A stretch of DNA of 64,000 nucleotides. It comes from 3-1-20CM-4-69-9 sp963833655. Its GTDB lineage: Bacteria; Actinomycetota; Thermoleophilia; Gaiellales; Gaiellaceae. Each line of letters opens with the position of its first letter. The first letter of the stretch is position 1. The stretch spans positions 124,001-188,000 of the forward strand of contig CAWHYL010000006.1 of NCBI GenBank assembly GCA_963833655.1. Reading direction: 5' to 3'. The notes under the pieces were generated by a model. That model made no database searches. It was not told the DNA's origin and was given only the letters and a program-made list of their open reading frames with translations. Both the position numbers and the translations under genes were made by a program. Positions 1 through 7,107 of the stretch are shown here, piece by piece.

Positions 1-221
1 GCGCTCTCGATCGGCGTTGCGACGGCGTCCTCGGGCACCGTCGCGTCGGGCTCATCGGGTGCGATGACGGCGGTCTTGGCGACCATGAGCGGCGGCGGCG
101 CTGTCTGATCGTCCGCGCGTGCCGGCGTCGCGAACGCGAGCGCGACCATCCCCGCGAACGGGAGCACGGCGAACTTGACCGCCGCGCCTCTCTTCACCCC
201 CACGAACTGCGCCGCTTGCAC
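1..221 (-). CDS. Secreted protein of unknown function, 3' part outside the window
   Basis: This minus-strand reading frame stays open to the window edge, so only the N-terminal 73 codons are present. I chose the GTG at 221 because an AGGGGAG Shine-Dalgarno-like run lies about 4 bases upstream; another GTG at 236 is possible. The peptide begins with a few polar residues and two basic ones, then a hydrophobic stretch (FAVLPFAGMVALAFA) and an Ala-rich ATPARA cleavage-like site, so it is probably exported. The mature part is Pro-, Ala- and acid-rich. I do not recognise a family. It is divergent from the sigma factor gene. Confidence 0.6.
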   Translation of the reverse strand, partial: MQAAQFVGVKRGAAVKFAVLPFAGMVALAFATPARADDQTAPPPLMVAKTAVIAPDEPDATVPEDAVATPIES

Positions 222-295
222 CAGTCTCCCCTGCACCGATGAAATGGACGTCCATCAGAAGTAATACCCACGCATGGCGGCGATGACCCATGAAT

Positions 296-324
296 TTGTG
301 AATGGATGAAGAAATGTCTAGAGT
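296..324 (+). promoter_or_regulatory. Candidate housekeeping-type promoter of the sigma factor gene
   Basis: TTGTGA (296-301) and TAGAGT (319-324) are separated by 17 bases and match the -35 and -10 consensus at four of six positions each. Transcription would begin near 331, a few bases before the ATG at 338. No Shine-Dalgarno sequence precedes that ATG, so a leaderless or near-leaderless transcript is plausible. The surrounding 240-337 interval is AT-rich compared with the window. Confidence 0.4.
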
Positions 325-337
325 GACTTCGTAGAAA

Positions 338-1003
338 ATGCGCAGCGCTGCGAGACCGGGGTCGGCACTCTCAGACGCGCAGGTCGCGGCGCTGGAGCGC
401 GCGTACCGGTGCGACGGCGATCTCGCCGCGCGCGAGCAGCTGATCGAGGCCTACCTGCCGCTTGCGCGATCCCTCGCTCGCCGGTTCGCGCACCGCGGCG
501 AACGCGTCGAGGATCTCGTCCAGGTCGGGACGATCGGGCTGATCAAGGCGGTCGATCGCTTCGAGCCCGCGCGTGGCGACCTCGCGTCGTACGCCGTGCC
601 GACGATCGTCGGCGAGATCAAGCGGCATCTGCGCGACCGCACGACGCTCATCCGGACACCGCGGGAACAGCCGGACGCGCCGGTCATGCTCGTGCCGCAC
701 GACGACGTGCCCGCTCCGGGCGACGAGCTAGGTGCGAGCGAGGACCGCGTCGTCGTGTCGAGGGGCCTGCGCACGCTGCACCGCCGGGAGCGCGACGCCG
801 TCCGCTGCCGCTACTTCCGCGACATGAGCCAGGCCGAGGTCGCGTCGGCGCTCGGCATCTCGCAGACACACACGTCACGCCTGCTCGCGTCCGGCCTCGC
901 GAAGCTGCGCGCAAACCTGGACGAAAAGACGGATTTTCCGGCCTCGCGCGAGCTAGACTCCGGCCATGGCGACTCCAGACGCCGTCAGGGACGCGCCGCC
1001 TGA
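338..1003 (+). CDS. SigB/SigF-like RNA polymerase sigma factor with reduced region 3
   Basis: The 221-residue product should direct RNA polymerase to a specialised promoter set. Sigma region 2 is clear at about residues 30-105 (AYLPLARSLARRF, EDLVQVGTIGLIKAVDRF, SYAVPTIVGEIKRHLRD). Region 4 with its helix-turn-helix is at about 150-200 (RERDAVRCRYFRDMSQAEVA, LGISQTHTSRLLASGLAKL). Between them only about 35 acidic, Pro-rich residues remain where SigB-group factors normally carry region 3, so the protein is shorter than the usual 250-260 residues. The start is the ATG just after an AT-rich promoter-like region. Its 3' end overlaps the next gene by 38 bases, suggesting co-expression. Confidence 0.88.
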   Translation: MRSAARPGSALSDAQVAALERAYRCDGDLAAREQLIEAYLPLARSLARRFAHRGERVEDLVQVGTIGLIKAVDRFEPARGDLASYAVPTIVGEIKRHLRDRTTLIRTPREQPDAPVMLVPHDDVPAPGDELGASEDRVVVSRGLRTLHRRERDAVRCRYFRDMSQAEVASALGISQTHTSRLLASGLAKLRANLDEKTDFPASRELDSGHGDSRRRQGRAA

Positions 1004-1310
1004 CGCACCCTCCGCAAGGCCGCGCCAAAAGAGCGGGACGTACAGCGGCCGCTTGCTGCTGCGGATGCCGCGCACGTTGCACGAGCAGCTGGCGAAGGCG
1101 TCGGAGCGCGACGGCGTCAGCCTGAACCAGTTCATCACCGGTGTGCTCGCCTCGGCCGTCGACTGGCGAAACGAGGAAGGCGCGCCTGCGCGACGTCCCG
1201 AGCGCGGCCGCTCTCGCGGGATGGCGATCCTGCTCGCCGCGAACCTCGTGCTCGTCGGCCTCGCGGCCGCCGCGGCGATCGGCTTCTTGATCGCCGCCTG
1301 GCTCAGCTAG
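966..1310 (+). CDS. Ribbon-helix-helix (HicB/Arc-like) domain protein with C-terminal membrane helix
   Basis: This 114-residue protein starts inside the end of the sigma factor gene. Residues about 24-65 (GRLLLRMPRTLHEQLAKAS, then DGVSLNQFITGVLASAV) have the strand-helix-helix pattern of HicB-type and Arc-like ribbon-helix-helix antitoxins. After a basic linker, residues about 90-113 form one strongly hydrophobic helix (ILLAANLVLVGLAAAAAIGF). A DNA-binding fold tethered to the membrane and coupled to a sigma factor suggests a role in controlling that sigma factor, but this is inference. No HicA toxin is adjacent. Its stop overlaps the stop of the converging ATPase gene (CTAG). Confidence 0.75.
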   Translation: MATPDAVRDAPPDAPSARPRQKSGTYSGRLLLRMPRTLHEQLAKASERDGVSLNQFITGVLASAVDWRNEEGAPARRPERGRSRGMAILLAANLVLVGLAAAAAIGFLIAAWLS

Positions 1311-2317
1311 CGACGACGGCGGAAGAGGCCGGCACGCGCCGAGTCCGGCGCGGGCTCCTCGCCGAGCGCTCTCGCACCCGCGAGCACGTCGGGCGCGCGC
1401 AGCGTCATCAGCTCCGACCGCTCGAGGCCGGCGAGGTCGGTGCCCTCGACGCGCGCGAGCCTGAGCGCCTGCGCGTTGAGCGCCTGCTCGAACAGCGTGC
1501 GGGCGAAGCGCGCGTTGCCGAAGCCCTCCCCCCGAGCCGCGCCCGCCAGAATCGTGCGGAGCGCCTCGGTCGCATCGGGGTCGAGCGTGTACTCGTACTC
1601 CCCCGCCAGCTTCACGGTGATCGCCACGAGCTCGTCCGTCGAGTAGTCCGGGAAGCTGATCTCGCGCGAGAACCGCGAGCGCAGCCCCGGGTTCGACTGC
1701 AGGAACCGCTGCATCAGCCGCGGGTAGCCGGCGACGATGACGACGAGGCGATGACGGTAGTCCTCCATCCGCTTGAGCAGCGTCTCGATCGCCTCCGGCC
1801 CGAAGTCGTACCGCTCGTCGCCGACGGAGAGCGAATACGCCTCGTCGATGAAGAGCACGCCGTCGAGCGCGCGCCGGATGACGCGGTCGGTCTTGATCGC
1901 CGTCATCCCAACGTACTGGCCGACGAGGGCGGCACGGTCGACCTCGACCAGATGGCCGCGGCGGAGCAGGCCCATCGCGCGGTACATCTCCGCCAGGAGG
2001 CGCGCAACGGTCGTCTTGCCGGTGCCGGGGTTGCCGAGGAAGACGAGGTGCTGCGACGTTGCGACCTCGGGGAGCCCGTGGCGCTGGCGCTCGGCTTGCA
2101 CCTGCAGGAACGCGACGAGCGCGTGCACCTGCTCCTTGACCGTCTCGAGGCCCGTGAGCGCGTCGAGCTCGGCCTGGAGCTCCGGCAGCGTCCGCGCCGG
2201 CTCCGGACGCCGCAACGAATCGAGCTGGTCGGCGATCCAGTCACCTGGGTCACCACCTCCGGCGGTGAGCCGCTCTCGCAGCGCCCGCGCGACGTCCTCG
2301 AGTGGGTTTCTAGCCAT
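1307..2317 (-). CDS. CbbX/SpoVK-like AAA+ ATPase
   Basis: A 336-residue AAA+ ATPase. It shows Walker A (GNPGTGKTT, about residues 95-103), Walker B (VLFIDEAYSL, about 154-163), a sensor-1 region (VVIVAGYP) and a C-terminal lid with GNARFARTLFEQA, the signature of the CbbX/SpoVK subgroup. Family members remodel protein complexes, for example rubisco activation or sporulation, or act in secretion loci; no such partner is visible here, so the substrate is unknown. The N-terminal 50 residues are charged and variable. It converges on the ribbon-helix-helix gene and is divergent from the MarR gene. Confidence 0.88.
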   Translation of the reverse strand: MARNPLEDVARALRERLTAGGGDPGDWIADQLDSLRRPEPARTLPELQAELDALTGLETVKEQVHALVAFLQVQAERQRHGLPEVATSQHLVFLGNPGTGKTTVARLLAEMYRAMGLLRRGHLVEVDRAALVGQYVGMTAIKTDRVIRRALDGVLFIDEAYSLSVGDERYDFGPEAIETLLKRMEDYRHRLVVIVAGYPRLMQRFLQSNPGLRSRFSREISFPDYSTDELVAITVKLAGEYEYTLDPDATEALRTILAGAARGEGFGNARFARTLFEQALNAQALRLARVEGTDLAGLERSELMTLRAPDVLAGARALGEEPAPDSARAGLFRRRR

Positions 2318-2372
2318 GCAGGGTCATTTTGCCCCTCGACCGAGGGTTTAGGCCACCTTGGGAGGGTACCGA

Positions 2373-2393
2373 TTCGTTAACCTGGTTAACGAA
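2373..2393. promoter_or_regulatory. Perfect 21-base palindrome, likely MarR operator
   Basis: TTCGTTAACC-T-GGTTAACGAA is a perfect inverted repeat with 10-base arms and one central base. It ends exactly where the ATG (2394) of the MarR gene begins, so a bound repressor would sit on the promoter/start region. MarR proteins typically bind such palindromes, often TTAACC-type, so autoregulation of the MarR-MFS unit is expected. It may also affect the divergent ATPase gene starting at 2317. Confidence 0.75.
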
Positions 2394-2855
2394 ATGCTCT
2401 CTGCTCTGGCCCTTCAGACGCTTGACACCACCGGGCTGGCCAACCGGCTCCGCCCGGTGCTGCTGAAGCTCAACCGCGAGCTGCGACGCGAGATCCATTC
2501 GCTCGGCGTGACCGGCGGCCAGGTCGGGCTCCTCGTCCAGATCAAGACGCGGCCCGGGATCGGCATGCGCGAGCTCGCCGCGGTCGAGCGGATGTCGGTC
2601 CCCGGTATGTCGAAGTTCATCGCGAAACTCGAGGACGCCGGGCTCGTCCAGCGCGCGCCGGTCGAAGGCGACCAGCGCCGCGTCGGCCTCTCGCTGACGC
2701 CGGCCGGGCAGAAGGTCCTGCGTTCGGTCAAGTCCAAGCGCACGGCCTGGCTCGCCGCACGTCTGCGGCAGCTCGAGCCGGAGCAGCTCGAGGCCCTCGA
2801 CGCCGCGATCGAGCCGCTTGCGCACTTGCTCGAGCTGGAGGAGGAGCGCTCCTGA
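2394..2855 (+). CDS. MarR-family transcriptional regulator
   Basis: The 153-residue product is a winged-helix MarR regulator: GMRELAAVERMSVPGMSKFIAKLEDAGLV is the recognition region and APVEGDQRRVGLSLTPAGQKVL the wing. The ATG at 2394 is preferred over an upstream TTG at 2358 because the operator palindrome ends immediately before it. It is followed after 35 bases by an MFS exporter gene in the same direction, the classic arrangement in which a MarR repressor senses a compound and derepresses an efflux pump. The ligand cannot be deduced. Confidence 0.9.
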   Translation: MLSALALQTLDTTGLANRLRPVLLKLNRELRREIHSLGVTGGQVGLLVQIKTRPGIGMRELAAVERMSVPGMSKFIAKLEDAGLVQRAPVEGDQRRVGLSLTPAGQKVLRSVKSKRTAWLAARLRQLEPEQLEALDAAIEPLAHLLELEEERS

Positions 2856-2890
2856 CCGCTGCGATCCTCCGTGCCGGCTCACGCACCTTC

Positions 2891-4102
2891 GTGAGCGTGC
2901 ACAAGCACCGCAACTACCGCCTCTTCTTCTCCGGCCAGGTCATCTCGAACATCGGCACGTGGATGCAGCGCGTCGCGCAGGCGTGGCTCATCCTCTCGCT
3001 GACGCACTCGCCGGTCGCCGTCGGGATCCTGGCGCTCTGCCAGTTCATGCCGTTCACGTTCTTCAGCCTCGTCGCAGGCGTCGTCGTCGACCGGCTGGAC
3101 TCGTGGAAGACCGTGATCTCGACGCAGTGCACGCAGATGGTGCTCGCGTCGGCGATGGCCGTGATCGCGCTCTCGGGCGTCGCGCAGCCGTGGCAGGTGT
3201 ATGTGATCGCGGCGCTGATGGGCCTCGTCCAGGTTCTCGACGCGCCGTCGCGCCAGTCGCTCACGTTTCGGATGGTCGGGCCGAAGGAGCTGCCGAACGC
3301 GATCAGCCTCAACTCCGGCGTCTTCAACGGGGCTCGCATCTTCGGCCCCGCGCTCGGCGGCGTGTTGATCGCCGCTGCCGGCGCCGGCGTCTGCTTCGCC
3401 GTCAACGCCGTCAGTTACATCGCCGTGATCGTCGGGCTGGCGCTGATGCGGCCGCAGGAGTTCCACGCGGTCGAACGCCGCGACCGGCCGCGGACGCTGC
3501 TCCGCGGTCTCAAGGAAGGCATTGCCTACGCGCGCCGCGACGACCAGATCCTGCTCGTGCTCGTCCTCGTCGCCGTGATGAGCACGTTCTGCCTCAACTT
3601 CAACGTCCTGCTGCCGGTGTTGGCGAAGCAGACGCTGCACTCCGGTCCCCAGGTGTTCGGAATCCTCTCCGCCGTCTTCGGCGTCGGCGCGCTGATCGGC
3701 GCGCTCGTGTCTGCGAACATCGCCCGGGCGACGATGGCGACGACGGTCCTCGGAACGGCCGGCTTCGCGCTGTCGGAGCTGCTGATCGCCCCGCTGCGGT
3801 CCGCGGTGGCGATCGGCGTCCTCCTCTTCGTCGGCGGCATCTCCTTCACCACGTGGTCGTCGAACGCGAACTCCCTCGTGCAGCTGAGCGCGCCGGATCA
3901 TCTGCGCGGCCGGCTGATCGGCTTGTACTTCTTCGCCTTCGCAGGGACCGGAACCGCGGGCGGCATCCTCATGGGCTGGCTGACGGCCGCCGGCGGGACC
4001 GAGCTGGGGTTCGCCGTCGCGGGCGTCGCAGGCCTGCTGGTCTCGGCGGCCGTCTGGCTCCGCTCGCGGGCGGTGCCGCTCGTCGAAGAGCAGCCCGCGT
4101 AG
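2891..4102 (+). CDS. MFS transporter, 12-helix DHA3/EntS-like exporter
   Basis: A membrane protein of about 403 residues with roughly 12 hydrophobic segments. The N terminus (NYRLFFSGQVISNIGTWMQR) and loop motifs such as DAPSRQSLTFRMVGP and LRGRLIGLY are typical of the enterobactin-exporter-like (EntS/DHA3) group of the major facilitator superfamily. It probably exports a small molecule under control of the adjacent MarR regulator. The start is uncertain: the GTG at 2891 has no clear Shine-Dalgarno sequence and the frame is open back to the MarR stop. It is followed by a small tandem repeat and further membrane-protein genes. Confidence 0.88.
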   Translation: MSVHKHRNYRLFFSGQVISNIGTWMQRVAQAWLILSLTHSPVAVGILALCQFMPFTFFSLVAGVVVDRLDSWKTVISTQCTQMVLASAMAVIALSGVAQPWQVYVIAALMGLVQVLDAPSRQSLTFRMVGPKELPNAISLNSGVFNGARIFGPALGGVLIAAAGAGVCFAVNAVSYIAVIVGLALMRPQEFHAVERRDRPRTLLRGLKEGIAYARRDDQILLVLVLVAVMSTFCLNFNVLLPVLAKQTLHSGPQVFGILSAVFGVGALIGALVSANIARATMATTVLGTAGFALSELLIAPLRSAVAIGVLLFVGGISFTTWSSNANSLVQLSAPDHLRGRLIGLYFFAFAGTGTAGGILMGWLTAAGGTELGFAVAGVAGLLVSAAVWLRSRAVPLVEEQPA

Positions 4103-4111
4103 CAGCCGCAC

Positions 4112-4138
4112 GGCTCGGACGGCTCGGACGGTTCGGAC
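4112..4138. repeat. Three tandem 9-bp units downstream of the MFS gene
   Basis: GGCTCGGAC, GGCTCGGAC and GGTTCGGAC follow one another without a gap in the intergenic stretch between the MFS stop (4102) and the next small gene. No function is evident; slipped-strand expansion is a simple explanation. Confidence 0.7.
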
Positions 4139-4214
4139 CTTGGTCTAGGGCCGCGACGGCGCTGCCGTCCCATACTCCGACGCGGGATGAGGGGAACCAG
4201 GACAGGGAACGGCC

Positions 4215-4346
4215 GTGGCGTCCTTTAGCGAGGCGCCGCGCCCGAGGGCGAAAGCGGCACATGCCCCGCGCGTGCGCGCGGACGTCGTCGCCGCGCTCGT
4301 TCTCCTCGCGTACGTCGTGTCGCTCGTCATCGGAGTGGCGCGATGA
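4215..4346 (+). CDS. Small single-span membrane protein (43 aa)
   Basis: A short open frame starting with GTG encodes 43 residues: a basic, Ala- and Pro-rich N-terminal half followed by one hydrophobic helix (DVVAALVLLAYVVSLVIG) and VAR at the end. Its TGA overlaps the ATG of the next gene (ATGA), which supports translation and coupling. A weak purine-rich GGGAA precedes the start. The function is unknown; a small subunit or regulator of the next membrane protein is possible. Confidence 0.55.
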   Translation: MASFSEAPRPRAKAAHAPRVRADVVAALVLLAYVVSLVIGVAR

Positions 4347-4639
4347 ACTTCACGATCACGCTCGTGGTGAGCGCATTCCTGCTCGCGATCTGGTCCGACG
4401 CTCGCTTCGAGCAGCTCCGGCCCCAGTCGACGCGCTGGCGCATCGTCCACGTGGCGCTCGCGTGCATCCTGCTCCAGCTCGTCGCTGTCGCGGCCGGCGG
4501 AGTCATCACCGAGACCGCGGGCACCGCCCGTCAGCTCGTGGGCGTCCTCGCGCTGCTGCTGCCGGTCTTCGTGTACACGTTCGTCAGCGCCCTGTGGCTG
4601 CTGCGAACGCTTGCAGAAGCCGGCTTCGCCCGCCGCTGA
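4343..4639 (+). CDS. Hypothetical membrane protein (98 aa)
   Basis: The 98-residue product has three hydrophobic segments, roughly residues 2-18, 34-55 and 64-88, separated by a basic/polar loop (DARFEQLRPQSTRWR). It overlaps the preceding 43-codon gene by 4 bases and is followed 33 bases later by an MFS gene on the same strand. I do not recognise a family. The pair may form a small membrane complex. Confidence 0.65.
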   Translation: MNFTITLVVSAFLLAIWSDARFEQLRPQSTRWRIVHVALACILLQLVAVAAGGVITETAGTARQLVGVLALLLPVFVYTFVSALWLLRTLAEAGFARR

Positions 4640-4672
4640 GAGCGGCCGGCCGCGGCGGCTAGGCTGCCGGAC

Positions 4673-6124
4673 GTGGAGGGGGGGCGGCAGCACTACAACG
4701 TCACGCTCGCGATCCTGACACTGGCCGGGATCGCGTACGCGCTGCAGCAGACGATGGTCATCCCGGCGCTGCCGACGCTGCAGCACGACCTGAACACGAC
4801 CACGACGTGGGTGACGTGGGTGCTGACGGTGTTCCTGCTCGTCGCGTCCGTCGCGACGCCGATTCTCGGGAAGCTCGGCGACCAGTACGGGAAGGAACGG
4901 GTGCTGCTGCTCTCGCTCCTGCTCTTTCTCGCCGGCTCAATCGGCGCCGCGCTCGCATGGAACATCTGGGCGCTGATCGCCTGGCGCGCGCTGCAGGGTG
5001 CGGGCGCGGCCGTGTTTCCGCTCAGCTACGGGATCATCCGCGACGAGTTCCCGCGCGAGAAGGTCGGCGTGGCGATCGGCCTGATCTCGGCGGTGTTCGG
5101 GATCGGCGGCGGCTTCGGGATCGTCCTTTCCGGCCTCATCGTCGACCATCTCTCCTGGCGCTGGCTCTTCATCGTCGGAGCCGTCAACATCGCTGCGGCG
5201 GCGATCCTCGTCCATCGCTATGTGCCCGAGTCGCCGATCAAGACGCCGTCGCGCGTCGACTTCGTCGGCGCGACGCTGCTCTCGGGCGGCTTGATCGCGA
5301 TGCTCGTCGCGCTGACGGAAGGTGAGAGCTGGGGCTGGACGTCGACCCAGACGCTCGTACTCCTCGCCGTCGCGCTCGTCTTCTTCATCGCGTGGGGCGT
5401 GGCCGAGCTGCGCGTCCCGGAGCCGCTGGTCGACATGCGGATGATGGCGATGCGACAGGTGCTCTTCACCAACTTGACGGCGCTCGTCGCCGGCTTCGCG
5501 ATGTTCGGCACCTTCGTGCTCGTGCCGAACTTCGTCGAGACGCCGCACGGCCTCCCGCTTCACGTGCAACGGCTCGTGGACTACGGCTTCGACGCGAGCG
5601 CGACGAAGGCAGGGCTCTACCTGCTGCCGAGCTCGATCACGCTGCTCTTCGCCGGGCCGATCGCGGGCCTGATCGGCCGGCGGACGGGCTCGAAGTGGCC
5701 GCTCTCGGTCGGGCTGCTGCTGGTGGCCGGCGCGGCGGCCTCGCTCGCGATGTGGCACGACGAGCCGTGGCAGATCCTGCTCGCCATGGCCTTGCTGGGC
5801 ATCGGCGTCGGCTTCGCCTTCGCCGCGATGGCGACGCTGATCACCGAGGCAGTGCGCCCGACCGAGACCGGCGTCGCGACGGGCATGAACACGGTCATGC
5901 GCACCGTCGGCGGCGTGATCGGCGGCCAGGTCGGCGCAGCGCTGCTGACGGCGCACACGATTCCGCGGACCGGCGGGGTGCCGTCGGTCGTCGGCTACGA
6001 GATCGCGTTCGCGATCGGCGCGGTCGCGGCGTTCGCGGGTGCGACGCTTGCCGTCTTCGTGACGCCGCCGCGGTTGCGCCGCCGCGAGCAGCTCGAGTTC
6101 ACCGAGGTCTTAGGCGAATCTTGA
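4673..6124 (+). CDS. MFS drug-resistance exporter, 14-helix DHA2 (EmrB/QacA) type
   Basis: A 483-residue multi-span transporter. Residues 14-40 (LAGIAYALQQTMVIPALPTL), the motif A loop (GKLGDQYGKERVLL) and WRWLFIVGAVN are characteristic of the EmrB/QacA group, which export hydrophobic compounds with proton antiport. The start is GTG at 4673; the frame has no better candidate. Tandem 11-bp repeats begin in its last codons and belong to the promoter region of the next small gene. The substrate cannot be inferred. Confidence 0.88.
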   Translation: MEGGRQHYNVTLAILTLAGIAYALQQTMVIPALPTLQHDLNTTTTWVTWVLTVFLLVASVATPILGKLGDQYGKERVLLLSLLLFLAGSIGAALAWNIWALIAWRALQGAGAAVFPLSYGIIRDEFPREKVGVAIGLISAVFGIGGGFGIVLSGLIVDHLSWRWLFIVGAVNIAAAAILVHRYVPESPIKTPSRVDFVGATLLSGGLIAMLVALTEGESWGWTSTQTLVLLAVALVFFIAWGVAELRVPEPLVDMRMMAMRQVLFTNLTALVAGFAMFGTFVLVPNFVETPHGLPLHVQRLVDYGFDASATKAGLYLLPSSITLLFAGPIAGLIGRRTGSKWPLSVGLLLVAGAAASLAMWHDEPWQILLAMALLGIGVGFAFAAMATLITEAVRPTETGVATGMNTVMRTVGGVIGGQVGAALLTAHTIPRTGGVPSVVGYEIAFAIGAVAAFAGATLAVFVTPPRLRRREQLEFTEVLGES

Positions 6125-6140
6125 GCCGCTCTTAGGCCGT
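6108..6140 (+). promoter_or_regulatory. Three tandem 11-bp repeats, candidate OmpR-family regulator site
   Basis: TCTTAGGCGAA, TCTTGAGCCGC and TCTTAGGCCGT lie end to end with an 11-base period, overlapping the stop of the MFS gene and ending 44 bases before the start of the small secreted peptide gene. Direct repeats at one-helical-turn spacing are the usual binding geometry of OmpR/PhoB response regulators. Two similar units (TCTCAGAG...) precede the LolA-like gene at 36434, right after the two-component genes. Confidence 0.6.
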
Positions 6141-6184
6141 CGCGGTTCGATGAACGGGACACCACGACCGAAAGGAGGTCACAC

Positions 6185-6364
6185 GTGTTCCGCACGAGGC
6201 ACGCCGCCTTGATCGCCACCGCCGTCGCAGCGATGGCGCTCGGCGGCGCGGGAGTTGCGCTCGCCGCAGCCGGCGGCGGCAACTCGAGCTCGTCGCCGGG
6301 CGCCGGCACCACACCGAGCACGACGACACAGACGACCTCGCATCACTGCGACCACGGCAACTGA
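6185..6364 (+). CDS. Small secreted Ser/Thr-rich peptide with His/Cys tail (59 aa)
   Basis: A GTG-started 59-codon frame is preceded by an excellent Shine-Dalgarno sequence (AAAGGAGG at 6171-6178). The product has a signal peptide (basic FRTRHAA, hydrophobic LIATAVAAMALGGAGVALAAA), a Gly/Ser/Thr-rich low-complexity middle and a terminal HHCDHGN cluster that could bind a metal ion. Exported and possibly wall-associated. Upstream 11-bp repeats suggest control by an OmpR-type response regulator. It is separated from the converging M14 gene by a 33-base palindrome. Confidence 0.75.
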   Translation: MFRTRHAALIATAVAAMALGGAGVALAAAGGGNSSSSPGAGTTPSTTTQTTSHHCDHGN

Positions 6365-6381
6365 GACTGAGCGACGAACAT

Positions 6382-6414
6382 GACATGTCCCAGGGACGGT
6401 CCCTGGGACATGTC
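6382..6414. repeat. 33-nt perfect palindrome (dispersed REP-like element, copy 1)
   Basis: GACATGTCCCAGGGAC, a central G, then the exact reverse complement. It lies between the converging stops at 6364 and 6417, where it could act as a bidirectional transcription stop or mRNA stabiliser, but it lacks a T tract. A second copy matching at 28 of 33 positions lies at 43277-43309, so it is a dispersed element and not a local terminator. Confidence 0.85.
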
Positions 6415-6416
6415 CG

Positions 6417-7064
6417 TCAGCCGCGGCCGGCGCTAACGGCGGCGCGCCCGTAGCGGACCACCGTCGCGTGCGAGAGGCGCCCGCGCGGCAGCTCGACCAC
6501 GAACGCAGTCGAGCGTCGCAGGACGTGGTTCTCCCAGCCGACGACGCTGCCGGGTTCACGGACGAGCCGGGTCAACGGCAGCCCGACGCGCGTCGCGTAT
6601 GCCCGCTCGATCGCCACGCTGCCACCAGATTCGTCGACAGCGTCGCGATGCTGGTGGAACCAGATCGAGACACGAGGACGCAGCTTGCGGATGAAGCGAT
6701 ACGCGGTGCGGCTCTCAGGCTCCGACAGCGCCTGCACGCCGGAGTCGTACGGGCGGCCGAGCGGCCGCCACCGGAACGGGAAGTTGCGGTTGAGGTCGAC
6801 TCCGTGCGCGTTGCCGCGGGTGCCGCGCGCCCGGCCGTCCGGGTTCAGATCGGGAACGATCCAAAGGTCGACCCCGGCCGGCGATTGGTGCTCGAGCCAG
6901 TGCGCGATCGCGATGCCGGCGGGCTCGTTGCCGTGGATGCAACCTACGACGAGCTCCTTGTTCGGGCTGTTCGGATCTCCGACCTCGACGGCGTGAATGG
7001 GGCGGCCGTCGACGGAGTGGCCGAGCAGCGACGCACCGCTCAGCAGGGCGGCGAGGAACCTCAC
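6417..7064 (-). CDS. M14-family zinc carboxypeptidase / murein peptide amidase-like
   Basis: The 215-residue protein has the M14 zinc site: H44 and E47 in CIHGNEPAG and a third ligand in WFHQH. Downstream of them are the substrate-binding DLNPDGRARG and DLNRNFP segments and a late glutamate (FVVELP) in the catalytic position. Small members such as MpaA trim murein tripeptides or short peptides. There is no convincing cleavable signal: the N terminus is only mildly hydrophobic, so location is open. It starts with GTG at 7064, 43 bases downstream of the secreted glycosidase-like gene on the same strand. Confidence 0.82.
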   Translation of the reverse strand: MRFLAALLSGASLLGHSVDGRPIHAVEVGDPNSPNKELVVGCIHGNEPAGIAIAHWLEHQSPAGVDLWIVPDLNPDGRARGTRGNAHGVDLNRNFPFRWRPLGRPYDSGVQALSEPESRTAYRFIRKLRPRVSIWFHQHRDAVDESGGSVAIERAYATRVGLPLTRLVREPGSVVGWENHVLRRSTAFVVELPRGRLSHATVVRYGRAAVSAGRG

Positions 7065-7107
7065 AGCGTCACCCGGTCCGGCAAGAGGTAGACGGGTGCC
7101 GCAATGT

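Noticed and set aside
262..272. GGGTAT (minus strand), a SigB/SigF-type -10 element near the sigma gene
   Set aside because: No convincing GTTT/GGTTT -35 at the right distance; a chance match cannot be excluded.
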